From positions 1,425,526-1,489,525 of the forward strand of contig NZ_JMIT01000001.1 in the NCBI RefSeq assembly GCF_000731675.1: DNA of 64,000 nt. The letters run 5' to 3'. This DNA comes from Pseudomonas capeferrum (GTDB taxonomy: Bacteria > Pseudomonadota > Gammaproteobacteria > Pseudomonadales > Pseudomonadaceae). Under the pieces are notes generated by a model that saw only the letters and a program-made list of their open reading frames with translations, did not search any database and was not told where the DNA came from. The position numbers and the translations under genes are program-made. Of the stretch, positions 7,253-16,296 are shown one piece after another; the stretch's first letter is position 1, and each line of letters starts with the position of its first letter.

Positions 7253-8008
7253 TCAGTCCCGGTAACCCGGCGCCACCCGCTCGAGCATCCGCAGCAATGC
7301 CCCCCATGCCAGCGCCACTGCATCCGGGTCCGACAACTCCCCCTGTTTCAGCCCCTGCATCGGTGCATTGAACTGCCGCTCGGTCCGTTCACACACGGCG
7401 GCAGGCGGCAGTATCAGCTGCCCGGCACTTTGCGCCGCCAACTGGATCTCGCAGGCCTTTTCCAGGTAGTACATGCGCAAGAACGCTTCGGCAACGCTGC
7501 GGCCGGTCGTCAGCAGCCCATGGTTACGCAGGATCATCACCGGCCTGTCCCCCAGGTCGGCGACCAACCGCTGCTGCTCATCCAGGTCCAGGGCAATACC
7601 TTCATAATCGTGGTAAGCCACCTTGCCATGGAACTCCATGGACATCTGGTTCACCGGCAGCAGGCCGCACGCCAGCGCCGCCACCGCGCAACCGGCACGC
7701 GTGTGGGTGTGCAGCACGCAGTGGGCGTCTTCACGGGCTGCGTGGATAGCACTGTGGATGACGAACCCGGCCGGGTTGACCGGGTGCGTGGTCGGCGCTA
7801 CAGGCTGCCCATGCAGGTCGATTTTTACCAGGTTGGAGGCCGTGATCTCGTCGAACAGCAAACCGTACGGGTTGATCAGAAAGTGGTGCTCCGGCCCCGG
7901 CACACGCAGGGATATATGGGTGAAGATCAGGTCGCTCATGCGAAAGTGGGCGACCAGGCGATAACAGGCAGCCAGCTCCTGGCGCAGGGTCTGTTCGGTA
8001 AGAGTCAT
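7253..8008 (-). CDS. Class II aldolase/adducin family protein
   Basis: A 251-residue member of the fuculose-phosphate aldolase/adducin fold. The zinc-ligand region HTHTRAG at about residues 99-105 and the later RNHGLLTTGRS are both present. Such proteins cleave or decarboxylate sugar- or hydroxy-acid-derived substrates with a divalent metal; this branch (non-phosphorylated, next to binding proteins) has no assigned substrate. It lies 39 bp downstream of the solute-binding protein gene on the same strand and is probably co-transcribed with it from the divergent promoter near 9190. Confidence 0.88.
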   Translation of the reverse strand: MTLTEQTLRQELAACYRLVAHFRMSDLIFTHISLRVPGPEHHFLINPYGLLFDEITASNLVKIDLHGQPVAPTTHPVNPAGFVIHSAIHAAREDAHCVLHTHTRAGCAVAALACGLLPVNQMSMEFHGKVAYHDYEGIALDLDEQQRLVADLGDRPVMILRNHGLLTTGRSVAEAFLRMYYLEKACEIQLAAQSAGQLILPPAAVCERTERQFNAPMQGLKQGELSDPDAVALAWGALLRMLERVAPGYRD

Positions 8009-8047
8009 TTATCGTTGGTCCTGTAGAGGGGCCGCATTGAACGTCAG

Positions 8048-9091
8048 CTACTTGCTGGCCCAGGCATTGAATCGCTGTTCCAGTTCTTCACCATGGTCGA
8101 CCCAGAATTCCACATTCATCGCCAAAGCCCCTTCCAGGTTTTGCGGCGACGTCGGCACCCAGCTGGCCAAGGACGGCGCGAGCTTGGCCGCTGCCTGAGT
8201 ATTGGTCGGCCCGTAAGGGATCTGCTCCACGTAACGCACCTGGGTATCGGCTTGGTTGGCATAGGCGATCAGCCGTTTGGCCTGGTCGACATGCCGCGAA
8301 CCCTTGATGATCGCCCAATAGTCCATGCCATACAGGCTGCCCGGCCACACCAGTGCCAGCGGGCTGCCCTGCTGGGCCGCTACGGCGATGCGCCCGCTGT
8401 AGGTAGACGTCATCACCACATCGCCGGCAGCCAGCCACTGCGCCGGCTGGGCACCGGCGTCCCACCACTGCACATAGGGCTTGAGCTCACTGAGCTTGGC
8501 AAAGGCGCGGTCGACACCGGCCGGCGTTGACAGCACCGTGTAGACATCCTCGACCTTGACCCCGTCGGCCAACAAGGCGAACTCCAGGTTGTACACCGCA
8601 CGCTTGCGCAGGCCGCGCTTGCCCGGGTACTTCTGCACGTCCCAGAAGTCGGCCCACGAGGCCGGGGCCTGGGCCAGCTTGTTGCGATCATAGGCGATCG
8701 CCACGCTCCACACCAAAGCGGCAGACCCACAGTCCTGGGCGGCGTCCGGGATCAACTCGGCGGCATGGCCCAGGCGCTGCCAGTCGAGGTGCTCGTAGAT
8801 GCCCTCATCGCAACCGCGCATCAGGTCGGGCCCTTCGATCTGCACCACGTCCCAGTCGACGTTGCCGGTATCGGCCATCACCTGGATGCGGGCCATTTCG
8901 CAGTTGTACTCGCTCTGGATCAACTGGCTGCCGTCCTTGGCGCTGAACGGTTTGAAGATCGCCTCATCCTGGGCTTTCTGACCGGCGCCGCCATAGCCGA
9001 CTACAACCATTTGCGGCGCCGCTTGCGCACTGCCTAGCCCCAAGGCCAGAAGCGCTGCGCAAAGGCCGGTACTGCGAGGGAATGCATGCAT
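8048..9091 (-). CDS. ABC transporter periplasmic substrate-binding protein (PotD/AfuA-like)
   Basis: A 347-residue periplasmic binding protein. The signal peptide is MHAFPRSTG...GSAQA (about residues 1-25). The mature part begins PQMVVVGYGGAGQKAQDEAIF, as in the spermidine/putrescine- and iron-binding cluster. The GAGGAAA site upstream fixes the ATG at 9091; an in-frame extension to 9199 is not needed. No permease or ATPase gene is nearby, so it is an orphan binding protein that must use components elsewhere. It is divergent from the OYE flavoprotein and probably supplies its substrate, perhaps an N-methylated or amine compound (inference). Confidence 0.9.
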   Translation of the reverse strand: MHAFPRSTGLCAALLALGLGSAQAAPQMVVVGYGGAGQKAQDEAIFKPFSAKDGSQLIQSEYNCEMARIQVMADTGNVDWDVVQIEGPDLMRGCDEGIYEHLDWQRLGHAAELIPDAAQDCGSAALVWSVAIAYDRNKLAQAPASWADFWDVQKYPGKRGLRKRAVYNLEFALLADGVKVEDVYTVLSTPAGVDRAFAKLSELKPYVQWWDAGAQPAQWLAAGDVVMTSTYSGRIAVAAQQGSPLALVWPGSLYGMDYWAIIKGSRHVDQAKRLIAYANQADTQVRYVEQIPYGPTNTQAAAKLAPSLASWVPTSPQNLEGALAMNVEFWVDHGEELEQRFNAWASK

Positions 9092-9186
9092 CGAGGTTTC
9101 CTCCTGCCGGTGCCCGTGGGGCCCGATTTCTTGTTGTTGTGAGGTCACGCCCTCCTCGGAGGGTGATGAAAACCTAGCTGCGCCCA

Positions 9187-9213
9187 AGTAAAAAAACAAG
9201 TTGATTTTTTACT
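9187..9213. promoter_or_regulatory. 9-9-9 inverted repeat in divergent promoter
   Basis: AGTAAAAAA and TTTTTTACT are perfect 9-bp arms around a 9-nt spacer, midway between the divergent binding-protein and OYE genes. A possible -35 (TTGATT, 9201-9206) for the rightward transcript lies inside it. It is a good candidate operator for the adjacent XRE-cupin or GlxA-type regulator. Confidence 0.55.
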
Positions 9214-9234
9214 GTCGCTACACTTTCATAACCA

Positions 9235-9250
9235 AAACAAGAACAACACC
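9235..9250 (+). promoter_or_regulatory. Hfq/Crc-type CA motif before the OYE start
   Basis: AAACAAGAACAACACC contains four successive AAN triplets and ends 6 nt before the GGAG ribosome-binding site of the OYE gene. In Pseudomonas, Hfq with Crc represses translation at AANAANAA motifs near the start. The match is seen; repression is inferred. Confidence 0.55.
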
Positions 9251-9267
9251 ACACCGGAGCCGCCTGT

Positions 9268-11220
9268 ATGCAAACCGCCTTCCCCCACCTGTTCGAAGCC
9301 TTGCAGATTCGCGGCAAACGCCTGAAAAACCGCATCATGTCCACGGGACATGACACCTGCCTGCCCACCGACAACCTGGTCAACGACAAGCTCATCGCCT
9401 ACCAGCGTGCCCGGGCTGCAGGCGGCGTCGGCCTGATCGTGCTGCAGGTGGCCGGTGTGCACGACAGCGCCCGCTACACCTCGCACGTGCTGATGGCCAC
9501 CGACGATACCTGCATCGAAGGCTACCGGCGCCTGGCAGAAGCCTGCCATGAGCACGGTACGGTGGTGCTCTCGCAGCTGTTCCACCCTGGGCGGGAGATC
9601 ATGGAGTCTGCCGATGGTTTGCTGGCGGTCGCCTACTCAGCCTCGTCGGTGCCCAATGAACGCTTCCGGGTGATGCCGCGCGCGCTGGACCAGGCGATGA
9701 TCGATGAAATCGTCCAGGGCTATGCCAGCGCGGCGCGGCGCCTGTACCAGGCGGGGCTGGATGGCGTCGAGGTAGTGGCCAGCCATGGCTACCTGCCCGC
9801 GCAGTTTCTCAACCCGCGGGTCAACCTGCGTACCGATGGCTACAACGGCGACCTGGCGCAGCGCCTGAGGTTTTTGCGCGAAGTGCTGGCGGCCGTGCGT
9901 GCTGCCACCGACGAGCAGTTCATCGTCGGCCTGCGCATCAGCGCCGACGAACGTGACAGCGAAGGCCTGAGCGAGGACGAGTCGCTGGCCGCCGCCGAGG
10001 CGCTGCAAGGCCAGCTCGACTACCTGCACATCGTCGCCGGTACCTCAGCGTCGCTGGGCGGTGCGGTGCATATCGTCCCCCCCATGGCCATCGAGCCTGC
10101 GTACCTGGCACGCGAGGCCGGCACGTTCAAACAGCGCCTGGACATTCCGCTGTTCGTCACCGGGCGCATCAACCAGCCGCAGGAGGCAGAGCTGATCCTG
10201 GCGCGTGGCCAGGCCGACGTGTGTGGCATGACCCGTGCGCTGATCTGCGACCCGCTGATGCCGACCAAGACCGAGCACGGCCAGGTCGAAGACGTGCGCG
10301 CCTGCATTGCCTGCAACCAGGCCTGCATCGGTCACTTCCATCGCGGCCTAGCGATCTCGTGTATCCAGCACCCGGAAACCGGCCGCGAACTGCAATACGG
10401 CCACCTGACGCCAACCCCTTCGCCCAAACGGATCCTGGTGGCAGGCGGCGGCCCGGCCGGCATGAAGGCAGCAGCCGTCGCCGCCGCGCGCGGGCACCAC
10501 GTCACACTCTTTGAAGCCGGCCCGCAACTGGGCGGCCAGGTGTTGCTGGCACAACTGCTGCCACGGCGCAGCGAGTTCGGCGGCGCCAGCACCAACCTGC
10601 AACGGGAAATGGCCTTGGCAGGCGTGGAGGTGGTGCGCAACACGCGAGTCGACCGCGCACTGGTCGAGCGCGAGCGCCCTGACCTGGTGATCGCCGCCAC
10701 CGGCGCCACGCCCTACTGGCCGGCGTTCGAGCGCGCCGGTGACCTGCAGGTGGTGGATGCTTGGCAAGTGTTGCGCAACGAGGTCAAACCCGGGCGCTCG
10801 GTATTGGTCATCGACTGGCGTTGCGACTGGATAGGCCCTGGCATCGCCGAGCGCCTGGTGCGCGAGGGGCATCAGGTGCAACTGGCGGTCAACGGCACCC
10901 ATTGTGGCGAGAACCTGCCCTTGTACGTACGCGATCAACTGGCCGGCGAACTGCATCGCCTGAGCATCCCCATCACCCCCTACGCCCGCCTCTACGGCTG
11001 CGACGACAACACCGTGTACCTGCAGCACACGGCCAGCGGCGAACCGATGATCTTTGAAGGCATCGACACCCTGGTGCTGTGCCTGGGCCACCAGCCCAAT
11101 GACACCTTGGCGGCGGAACTGGACGGCCTGGTGGAAGTGCGGCGCATCGGCGACTGTCTGGCGCCGCGTACTGCAGAAGAGGCGATTCACGATGGCCTGA
11201 CGGTTGCCTGGGCGCTCTGA
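9268..11220 (+). CDS. NADH:flavin oxidoreductase (OYE/trimethylamine-dehydrogenase-type FMN-FeS-FAD enzyme)
   Basis: A 650-residue two-part flavoprotein. Residues 1-330 form an Old-Yellow-Enzyme TIM barrel for FMN (GHDTCLP near the N-terminus, HGYLPAQFLNPRVN RTDGY catalytic region). A 4Fe-4S cluster motif C-IA-C-NQA-C...C follows at about 346-366. Residues 385 onward are a Rossmann FAD/NAD domain with GGGPAGMKAA. This layout is shared by 2,4-dienoyl-CoA reductase, histamine and trimethylamine dehydrogenases, and the N-methyl amino-acid demethylases (DgcA, N-methylproline demethylase). GlxA-type regulators and a binding protein beside it favour an N-methyl/amine demethylase (inference). Confidence 0.9.
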   Translation: MQTAFPHLFEALQIRGKRLKNRIMSTGHDTCLPTDNLVNDKLIAYQRARAAGGVGLIVLQVAGVHDSARYTSHVLMATDDTCIEGYRRLAEACHEHGTVVLSQLFHPGREIMESADGLLAVAYSASSVPNERFRVMPRALDQAMIDEIVQGYASAARRLYQAGLDGVEVVASHGYLPAQFLNPRVNLRTDGYNGDLAQRLRFLREVLAAVRAATDEQFIVGLRISADERDSEGLSEDESLAAAEALQGQLDYLHIVAGTSASLGGAVHIVPPMAIEPAYLAREAGTFKQRLDIPLFVTGRINQPQEAELILARGQADVCGMTRALICDPLMPTKTEHGQVEDVRACIACNQACIGHFHRGLAISCIQHPETGRELQYGHLTPTPSPKRILVAGGGPAGMKAAAVAAARGHHVTLFEAGPQLGGQVLLAQLLPRRSEFGGASTNLQREMALAGVEVVRNTRVDRALVERERPDLVIAATGATPYWPAFERAGDLQVVDAWQVLRNEVKPGRSVLVIDWRCDWIGPGIAERLVREGHQVQLAVNGTHCGENLPLYVRDQLAGELHRLSIPITPYARLYGCDDNTVYLQHTASGEPMIFEGIDTLVLCLGHQPNDTLAAELDGLVEVRRIGDCLAPRTAEEAIHDGLTVAWAL

Positions 11221-11253
11221 GGCTGTACATACTGCCGCTTTCCCGATGGACCG

Positions 11254-11862
11254 ATGCGCATGAGCCAACCCTCGCAGCCCCCCTGCGCCACCGAAGACGG
11301 CGGCGCCGCCCCGCAGTTCCTGGGCACCCGCATCCGCGGCCTGCGCAAGCGCCGCGGCATGACCCTGGCGGAACTGGCCGCACAGAGCGAACTGACGGCT
11401 GGCTACATCAGCCAGCTGGAGCGCAACCTGTCTTACCCGTCGATCCCGGCACTGTTCAACATCGCCCGTAGCCTGGGGGTGACGATCCAGTGGTTTTTTG
11501 CCAGCGAGGCCAGTACCGCACCCGAGGACCAGGGCTACGTGGTACGCCGTAACAGCCGCCTCAGCGTGCACTACGAAGACGGCATCGTCGACCAACTGCT
11601 CACGCCGCAACCCAACCGCCAGTTGGAAATCCTTCATTCGCGCTTTCCACCGGGCACCTATAGCCAGCAGAGTTACAGCCATGACGGTGAAGAGGCTGGC
11701 TATCTGCTCAGCGGCAGTTTTGAATTGTGGGTAGGCGAGCGGCACTTTCAGCTGGGTGAAGGCGACAGTTTCAGCTTCTCCAGCCAGGAACCCCATCGTT
11801 ATGGCAACCCCGGTGACGTCGATGCCGTGGTGATCTGGGTCATCACCCCGCCGACGTTCTGA
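11254..11862 (+). CDS. XRE-family regulator with C-terminal cupin
   Basis: A 202-residue PuuR/SutR-like regulator. The helix-turn-helix is at about residues 25-80 (IRGLRKRRGMTLAELA, YISQLERN). A cupin sensor domain fills the C-terminal half, with the motif PGTYSQQSYSHDGEEAGYLL and a final SFSFSSQEPHRYGN. Such proteins usually control polyamine or amino-acid catabolic genes according to ligand. It follows the OYE gene by 33 bp, so it is likely in the same transcript. The first ATG (11254) has no strong ribosome site; 11260 is an alternative. Confidence 0.88.
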   Translation: MRMSQPSQPPCATEDGGAAPQFLGTRIRGLRKRRGMTLAELAAQSELTAGYISQLERNLSYPSIPALFNIARSLGVTIQWFFASEASTAPEDQGYVVRRNSRLSVHYEDGIVDQLLTPQPNRQLEILHSRFPPGTYSQQSYSHDGEEAGYLLSGSFELWVGERHFQLGEGDSFSFSSQEPHRYGNPGDVDAVVIWVITPPTF

Positions 11863-11900
11863 AGCCGCCACGCGGCCCCTTTCGATCAGGTCATCTGCCT

Positions 11901-12956
11901 ATGACTGAACACGCCCAGCAGCTCGAGCCTGCGTTGCAACCGGTCGACCACCCGCGCGCCGTGGTCTTCGTCGCCTACCCGCAAATGGGCCTGCTCGACC
12001 TCACGGGTGCCCAGACGGTGTTCTGGGCTGCTACCAAAGCCATGGCTGCACAGGGCCGGCCGGGCTATCGACTGCACACTGCCAGCCTCGACGGCGGCCT
12101 GCAGCCAACCGCCGAAGGCCTGGTGGTGGCGACTGAAACACTGGACGACGTGATGGCGCAGGCCGTCGACACCCTGGTAGTACCGGGCGCACCGGATATC
12201 ATCCGCACCCTCCCCGACCACGCCGCATTGGTCGCCTGGCTGCGCCGCGTCGCGGTAAAGGCCAGGCGCACGGCCTCGGTGTGCAGCGGTACCTTTCTGC
12301 TGGCAAGCGCAGGCTTGCTCGACGGGCGCCGCGCCGCCACCCACTGGGCGATGTGCGAGGTGCTGCGCCGCGACTTCCCTGCGGTGCAGGTGGACCATGA
12401 ATCGATCTTCGTTCAGCAAGGCACGGTGTGGACCTCTGCCGGCGTCAGCGCCGGCATCGACCTGGCCCTGGCTCTGGTCGAGCAGGACTGCGGCCGCGAA
12501 GTCGCGATGCAAGTGGCCCGCGAGCTGGTGGTATTTCTCAAGCGGCCCGGCGGCCAGGCGCAGTTCAGTGAACTGCTCAAGCTGCAGGGGCGCGATTGCA
12601 GCGAATTCGAAGCACTGCACCTGTGGCTGAACGCGCACCTCGGCGACCCACGCCTGACCGTCGAGCACCTGGCCGAGCAGGCGCACATGAGCGTGCGCAA
12701 CTTCACCCGGGTGTACAAGCTCAAGACCGGCCGCACCCCGGCCAAGGCCATTGAAGTATTCCGCCTGGAAGCCGCCCGCCGCCTGCTGGAAAGCGCCGAC
12801 AGCCACATCGAGCAGATTGCCCGGCAATGCGGCTTTGGCAGCGAAGAGCGCATGCGCCTGGCGTTCCAGCGCCACCTTGCGGTCACCCCGCGAGACTACC
12901 GCGCGCGCTTTGCGCGCAACCTGTCGTTGGCCGAAATCCAGGGTTCTTTGGCCTAG
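11901..12956 (+). CDS. GlxA-family (GATase1-like/AraC) transcriptional regulator
   Basis: A 351-residue regulator. The N-terminal DJ-1/PfpI-like domain (residues 15-215) contains the nucleophile-elbow-like SVCSGTFLLA. The C-terminal AraC domain (about 235-335) has two helix-turn-helices (HLAEQAHMSVRNFTRVYK; IARQCGFGSEERMRLAFQRH). In Pseudomonas this architecture includes GbdR, SouR, CdhR and ArgR, activators of betaine, sarcosine, carnitine and arginine catabolism. It is the third gene after the OYE enzyme, which supports a quaternary or N-methyl amine pathway. The effector is unknown. Confidence 0.92.
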   Translation: MTEHAQQLEPALQPVDHPRAVVFVAYPQMGLLDLTGAQTVFWAATKAMAAQGRPGYRLHTASLDGGLQPTAEGLVVATETLDDVMAQAVDTLVVPGAPDIIRTLPDHAALVAWLRRVAVKARRTASVCSGTFLLASAGLLDGRRAATHWAMCEVLRRDFPAVQVDHESIFVQQGTVWTSAGVSAGIDLALALVEQDCGREVAMQVARELVVFLKRPGGQAQFSELLKLQGRDCSEFEALHLWLNAHLGDPRLTVEHLAEQAHMSVRNFTRVYKLKTGRTPAKAIEVFRLEAARRLLESADSHIEQIARQCGFGSEERMRLAFQRHLAVTPRDYRARFARNLSLAEIQGSLA

Positions 12957-13039
12957 GGTGTAGCGCTTCGTCACTCGTAACATCGTTGTCCACAAAGACG
13001 GGCTACTTTTGTTTACCCGGACATTCCAGGAGCACAACG

Positions 13040-14245
13040 ATGAAAAATATCCTGATCATTGGCGCGGGCTTTGCTGGCCTGTGGAGCGCCCTCAGCGCCG
13101 TACGCCAGCTGGAGCTTAACGCGCGCAAGGATGTCGAGGTAACGCTGCTGGCGCCGCAGGCCGAACTGCATGTGCGCCCGCGCTTCTACGAACCTGACGT
13201 GCACACCATGGCCGCTCCACTGCAGGCGCTGTTCGAAGCGGTCAACGTGCGTTTCGTGCAAGGCACCGCCTTTCACATCGACGAAGCAGCCCGGCGCGTG
13301 CGCTATCGCACGCAAAGCGGTACCGAGTGCGAACTGGGCTATGACCGCCTGATCATGGCCTGCGGCAGTGTGCTCAACCGGCCAGACATGGTCGGCATCG
13401 AGCATGTTTTCGATGTCGACAAGATTGACAGCGCCGCACGGCTGGAGACGCACCTCAAGTCCCTGGCCAACCTGCCAGACACGCCTGCCCGCAACACCGT
13501 GGTGGTCGCCGGTGGTGGCTTCACCGGTATCGAGACTGCCACCGAGCTGCCGGCGCGCTTGCGCAGCATTCTCGGTGAACAGGCAACACTGCGGGTGGTG
13601 GTGATCGACCGTGGCGCCAGGGTCGGCGCAGCCCTGGGTGACGGCATCCGCCCTGCGATCGAGCAGGCCTGCGAGGCATTGGGGGTGGAATGGATCTGTG
13701 GCGCCACGGTGGCCTCGGTGGACCCCGACGGCGTTCTGCTGGACAACGGGCAACGCATCGATGCCAGCACAGTGATCTGGACCGTCGGCTTCAAGGCCAA
13801 CCCGTTGACCGAGCAGATCAGCGGCGAACGAGACCGCCAAGGCCGGTTGCACGTGGACGGCAACCTCAAGGTCAAGGGCAACGACGCGGTCTATGCGGCG
13901 GGCGACGTGGCCTACGCAGCGTGCGACGAGGTGGGCAACCATGCGGTGATGTCGTGCCAGCATGCCATCCCACTGGGCCGCTACGCCGGCAACAATGCGG
14001 TTGCCGAGTTGATTGGCGTGGCACCGATGACCTACAGCCAACCCAAGTACGTCACCTGCCTTGACCTGGGCGCCTGGGGCGCGGTGTACACCGAAGGGTG
14101 GGAGCGCCAGGTATCGCCCCCGGAAGACAAGGCCGAGGCCAAGCTGCTGAAGTCGCAGATCAACACGGTCTGGATCTACCCGCCCGCTGCCAATGATCGT
14201 GCGGCAGCCTTGGCGGCGGCTGACCCGACGATACCGGTAGCCTGA
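13040..14245 (+). CDS. NAD(P)/FAD-dependent oxidoreductase, type II NADH-dehydrogenase-like
   Basis: A 401-residue pyridine-nucleotide-disulphide-type flavoprotein. An FAD-binding GAGFAGLWSA is at residues 8-17, an NAD-binding VVAGGGFTGIETATEL at about 155-170, and the second FAD motif VYAAGDVAYA at about 292. It resembles NDH-2 and related membrane-peripheral quinone reductases. The start at 13040 has CCAGGAG upstream; a longer in-frame reading from 12827 overlaps the GlxA gene and is rejected. It has its own 83-bp upstream gap and a terminator hairpin after it, so it is probably monocistronic. Confidence 0.88.
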   Translation: MKNILIIGAGFAGLWSALSAVRQLELNARKDVEVTLLAPQAELHVRPRFYEPDVHTMAAPLQALFEAVNVRFVQGTAFHIDEAARRVRYRTQSGTECELGYDRLIMACGSVLNRPDMVGIEHVFDVDKIDSAARLETHLKSLANLPDTPARNTVVVAGGGFTGIETATELPARLRSILGEQATLRVVVIDRGARVGAALGDGIRPAIEQACEALGVEWICGATVASVDPDGVLLDNGQRIDASTVIWTVGFKANPLTEQISGERDRQGRLHVDGNLKVKGNDAVYAAGDVAYAACDEVGNHAVMSCQHAIPLGRYAGNNAVAELIGVAPMTYSQPKYVTCLDLGAWGAVYTEGWERQVSPPEDKAEAKLLKSQINTVWIYPPAANDRAAALAAADPTIPVA

Positions 14246-14249
14246 TACG

Positions 14250-14281
14250 CCTCAAATCGCCGGCAAGCCGGCGATTTGAGG
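14250..14281. terminator. Bidirectional hairpin between convergent genes
   Basis: CCTCAAATCGCCGGC and its exact reverse complement are separated by AA, a 15-bp perfect inverted repeat. It is placed between the ends of the NDH-like and azoR genes. It lacks a T-tract beyond the stem but contains T/A runs in the stem itself. Confidence 0.7.
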
Positions 14282-14290
14282 CTGGTGCAA

Positions 14291-14902
14291 TCAAGCGGCG
14301 GCGAACAGCTCGTTGGCAATCTGCGCCTGTGCAGCGTCGATGGCCTGGCTGCGGTGCTCTGGGCCGTAGGCCAGGCCGTGGGCGCGAACGATCTCCAGGT
14401 CGGTGACGCCGATGAAGCCCAGGAACACTTTGAGGAAGTCCTCATGGCCGGCACCGGTCGGCTGGCCAGCGTGCAGGCCACCGGCGGTGGACACCAACAC
14501 CACCTTCTTGTCACCGCACAGGCCTTCAGGCCCAGCTTCGGTGTAACGGAAGGTCTTGCCGGCGACGGCAACGCGGTCAATCCAGGCCTTGAGCTGGGTC
14601 GGCACGGTGAAGTTGTACATCGGCGCACCGATCACCACGGCGTCGGCGGCGAGGAATTCTTCCAGGGTTTCGGCGCTCAGCTTGGCTTCGAAGGCCTGGG
14701 CCGCATCGCGCATGTCTTCGGGGGTGCCCGCGGCTACCAGGGTTGCGGCGGAGAAATGGGCGATGGCATCGGCAGCCAGGTCACGGTAGACCACTTCCAG
14801 GCTCGGGTTGCTGGCCTTCCAGGCTTCGACTACTTCGCGGCTCAGCTGGCGGGAGGCGGAATTGTCGCCCAGGATGCTCGAATCGATGTGCAACAGTTTC
14901 AT
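14291..14902 (-). CDS. azoR: FMN-dependent NADH-azoreductase
   Basis: A 203-residue flavodoxin-fold azoreductase of normal length. The FMN phosphate-binding start [20 protein letters not shown], the [19 protein letters not shown] flavin loop and the STAGGLHAG motif are all present. It reduces azo bonds and quinones with NAD(P)H in the cytoplasm and protects against electrophiles. It is divergent from a LysR gene, the usual arrangement for azoR/LysR pairs in Pseudomonas. Confidence 0.95.
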   Translation of the reverse strand: MKLLHIDSSILGDNSASRQLSREVVEAWKASNPSLEVVYRDLAADAIAHFSAATLVAAGTPEDMRDAAQAFEAKLSAETLEEFLAADAVVIGAPMYNFTVPTQLKAWIDRVAVAGKTFRYTEAGPEGLCGDKKVVLVSTAGGLHAGQPTGAGHEDFLKVFLGFIGVTDLEIVRAHGLAYGPEHRSQAIDAAQAQIANELFAAA

Positions 14903-15007
14903 GGGACTCTCCTGTAATGAAGACCGCGGCGTGGGCGATCATGATGGGGAGAATCCTACCGGGATGACTAATAGCTGATAAGCAGGCAAAAATGCGTTAG
15001 TTTGTCC

Positions 15008-15023
15008 CACTGATGGAACAGTG
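15008..15023. promoter_or_regulatory. Possible LysR operator elements in azoR/LysR gap
   Basis: CACTG-ATGGAA-CAGTG forms an inverted repeat 10 bp before the LysR start. A looser ACTAA...TTAGT pair lies at about 14967-15000. Both are in the 131-bp divergent gap. This is an unverified operator guess. Confidence 0.35.
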
Positions 15024-15033
15024 AGAGATTCCC

Positions 15034-15936
15034 ATGCAAGACCTCAATGACCTCTTCTATTTCGCCCGCGTCGTCGAGGCCGGTGGCTTTGCGGCGGCCG
15101 GGCGCCAGCTGGGCATCCCCAAGTCGCGCCTGTCGCGGCGTATCGCCGAACTTGAAGAACGCCTGGGTACACGCCTGCTGCAGCGCACCACGCGGCAACT
15201 GAAACTGACCGCCGTCGGCGAGCGCTACCTGCACCATTGCCAGGCCATGCTGTTGGAAGCCGAAGCTGCCGACGAGGCCGTGGCCAGCATGAGCAGCGAG
15301 CCGCGCGGGCGCTTGCGAGTCTCCTGCCCGGTGGCACTGGCCCACGCCTTTTTGCCAGACGTGATCAGCCGCTTTCTCGAACAGTACCCGCTGGTGCAAC
15401 TGGACATGGTGCTGCTCAACCGCCGAGTCGATCTGATTTCCGAGGGTATCGACGTCGCCCTGCGTGTGCGCGACCTGGGCGATGAGGACCCGGCCCTGGT
15501 CACGCGCCGGCTACGCCAGGCCCAGATGCAACTGGTCGCCGCGCCGGGCTTTGCCGATCACATTCGCGAGCCTGGCGAGCTGGCCTCGTTGCCAGTGCTG
15601 GGTGCTGCCGAGGCCGACCGGCTGGTGCACTTCCGCCTGTTCGGGCCCAATGGCCGCCAACAGGAAATCGCCCTGGAACCGCGCCTGGCCATCGACGACT
15701 TCGTGGTGCGCAACGCCGCGGTACGCGCCGGGCTGGGCTTCACTGCGCTGCCCAGCATGTTCTGCGAAGAGGAACTGGAACGTGGCGAGCTGGTGCGCTT
15801 GCTGCCGGACTGGCAACTGCCGGGTGGCTATCTGCAGGCGGTGTACCCACACCGGCGCGGTGTATTGCCCGCAGTGCGCGTGTGGATCGATCATCTGGCG
15901 GCGTCGTTCGAGGCCTGTGGAGAGCGTTATGTCTGA
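15034..15936 (+). CDS. LysR-family transcriptional regulator
   Basis: A 300-residue LysR regulator. The winged helix-turn-helix is in residues 1-60 (GGFAAAGRQLGIPKSRLSRRIAELEERLG). The effector domain is of the PBP2 type. It is divergent from azoR, so it probably controls it in response to quinones or electrophiles. Its stop codon overlaps the start of the YjbR gene by 8 nt, so the two are translated from one message. Confidence 0.92.
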   Translation: MQDLNDLFYFARVVEAGGFAAAGRQLGIPKSRLSRRIAELEERLGTRLLQRTTRQLKLTAVGERYLHHCQAMLLEAEAADEAVASMSSEPRGRLRVSCPVALAHAFLPDVISRFLEQYPLVQLDMVLLNRRVDLISEGIDVALRVRDLGDEDPALVTRRLRQAQMQLVAAPGFADHIREPGELASLPVLGAAEADRLVHFRLFGPNGRQQEIALEPRLAIDDFVVRNAAVRAGLGFTALPSMFCEEELERGELVRLLPDWQLPGGYLQAVYPHRRGVLPAVRVWIDHLAASFEACGERYV

Positions 15937-16288
15937 GCGAAAAATGACTGAAGCGCAGGTGGCAGCCTTCTGCCTGAGCCTGCCGGGTGCTCGAGAAGAC
16001 TATAAATGGGGCGGTATCCGGGTGTTTTCGGTGGCAGGCAACAAGATGTTCGCCGTGCTCGACCTGGCGGGTGCAGGGTTGTCGTTCAAGGTCGCCGATG
16101 AGCTGTTTCTAGGCTATTGCGACCGCCCTGGCGTGCGACCCGCGCCGTATCTGGCGCGGGCGCGATGGATCAGCATGGCGCCCCCTTACCCCATGGGGCG
16201 CGACGAGCTGTGCGACCTGCTGCAGCGCTCGCACCAGTTGGTGGTGCGGCGGCTGGCGAAGCGCCTGCAGGTGGGGCTGCTGCTCTGA
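15929..16288 (+). CDS. MmcQ/YjbR family protein
   Basis: A 119-residue protein of the MmcQ/YjbR fold, which resembles double-wing DNA-binding proteins. Family features are the start FCLSLPGAREDYKWGG, KMFAVLDLAGAGLSFKV and the ending ELCDLLQRSHQLVVRRL. The ATG at 15929 lies inside the end of the LysR gene (translational coupling). A longer in-frame reading from 15464 is a shadow of the LysR gene. The molecular role is not established. Confidence 0.9.
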   Translation: MSERKMTEAQVAAFCLSLPGAREDYKWGGIRVFSVAGNKMFAVLDLAGAGLSFKVADELFLGYCDRPGVRPAPYLARARWISMAPPYPMGRDELCDLLQRSHQLVVRRLAKRLQVGLLL

Positions 16289-16296
16289 TCGAGGCG

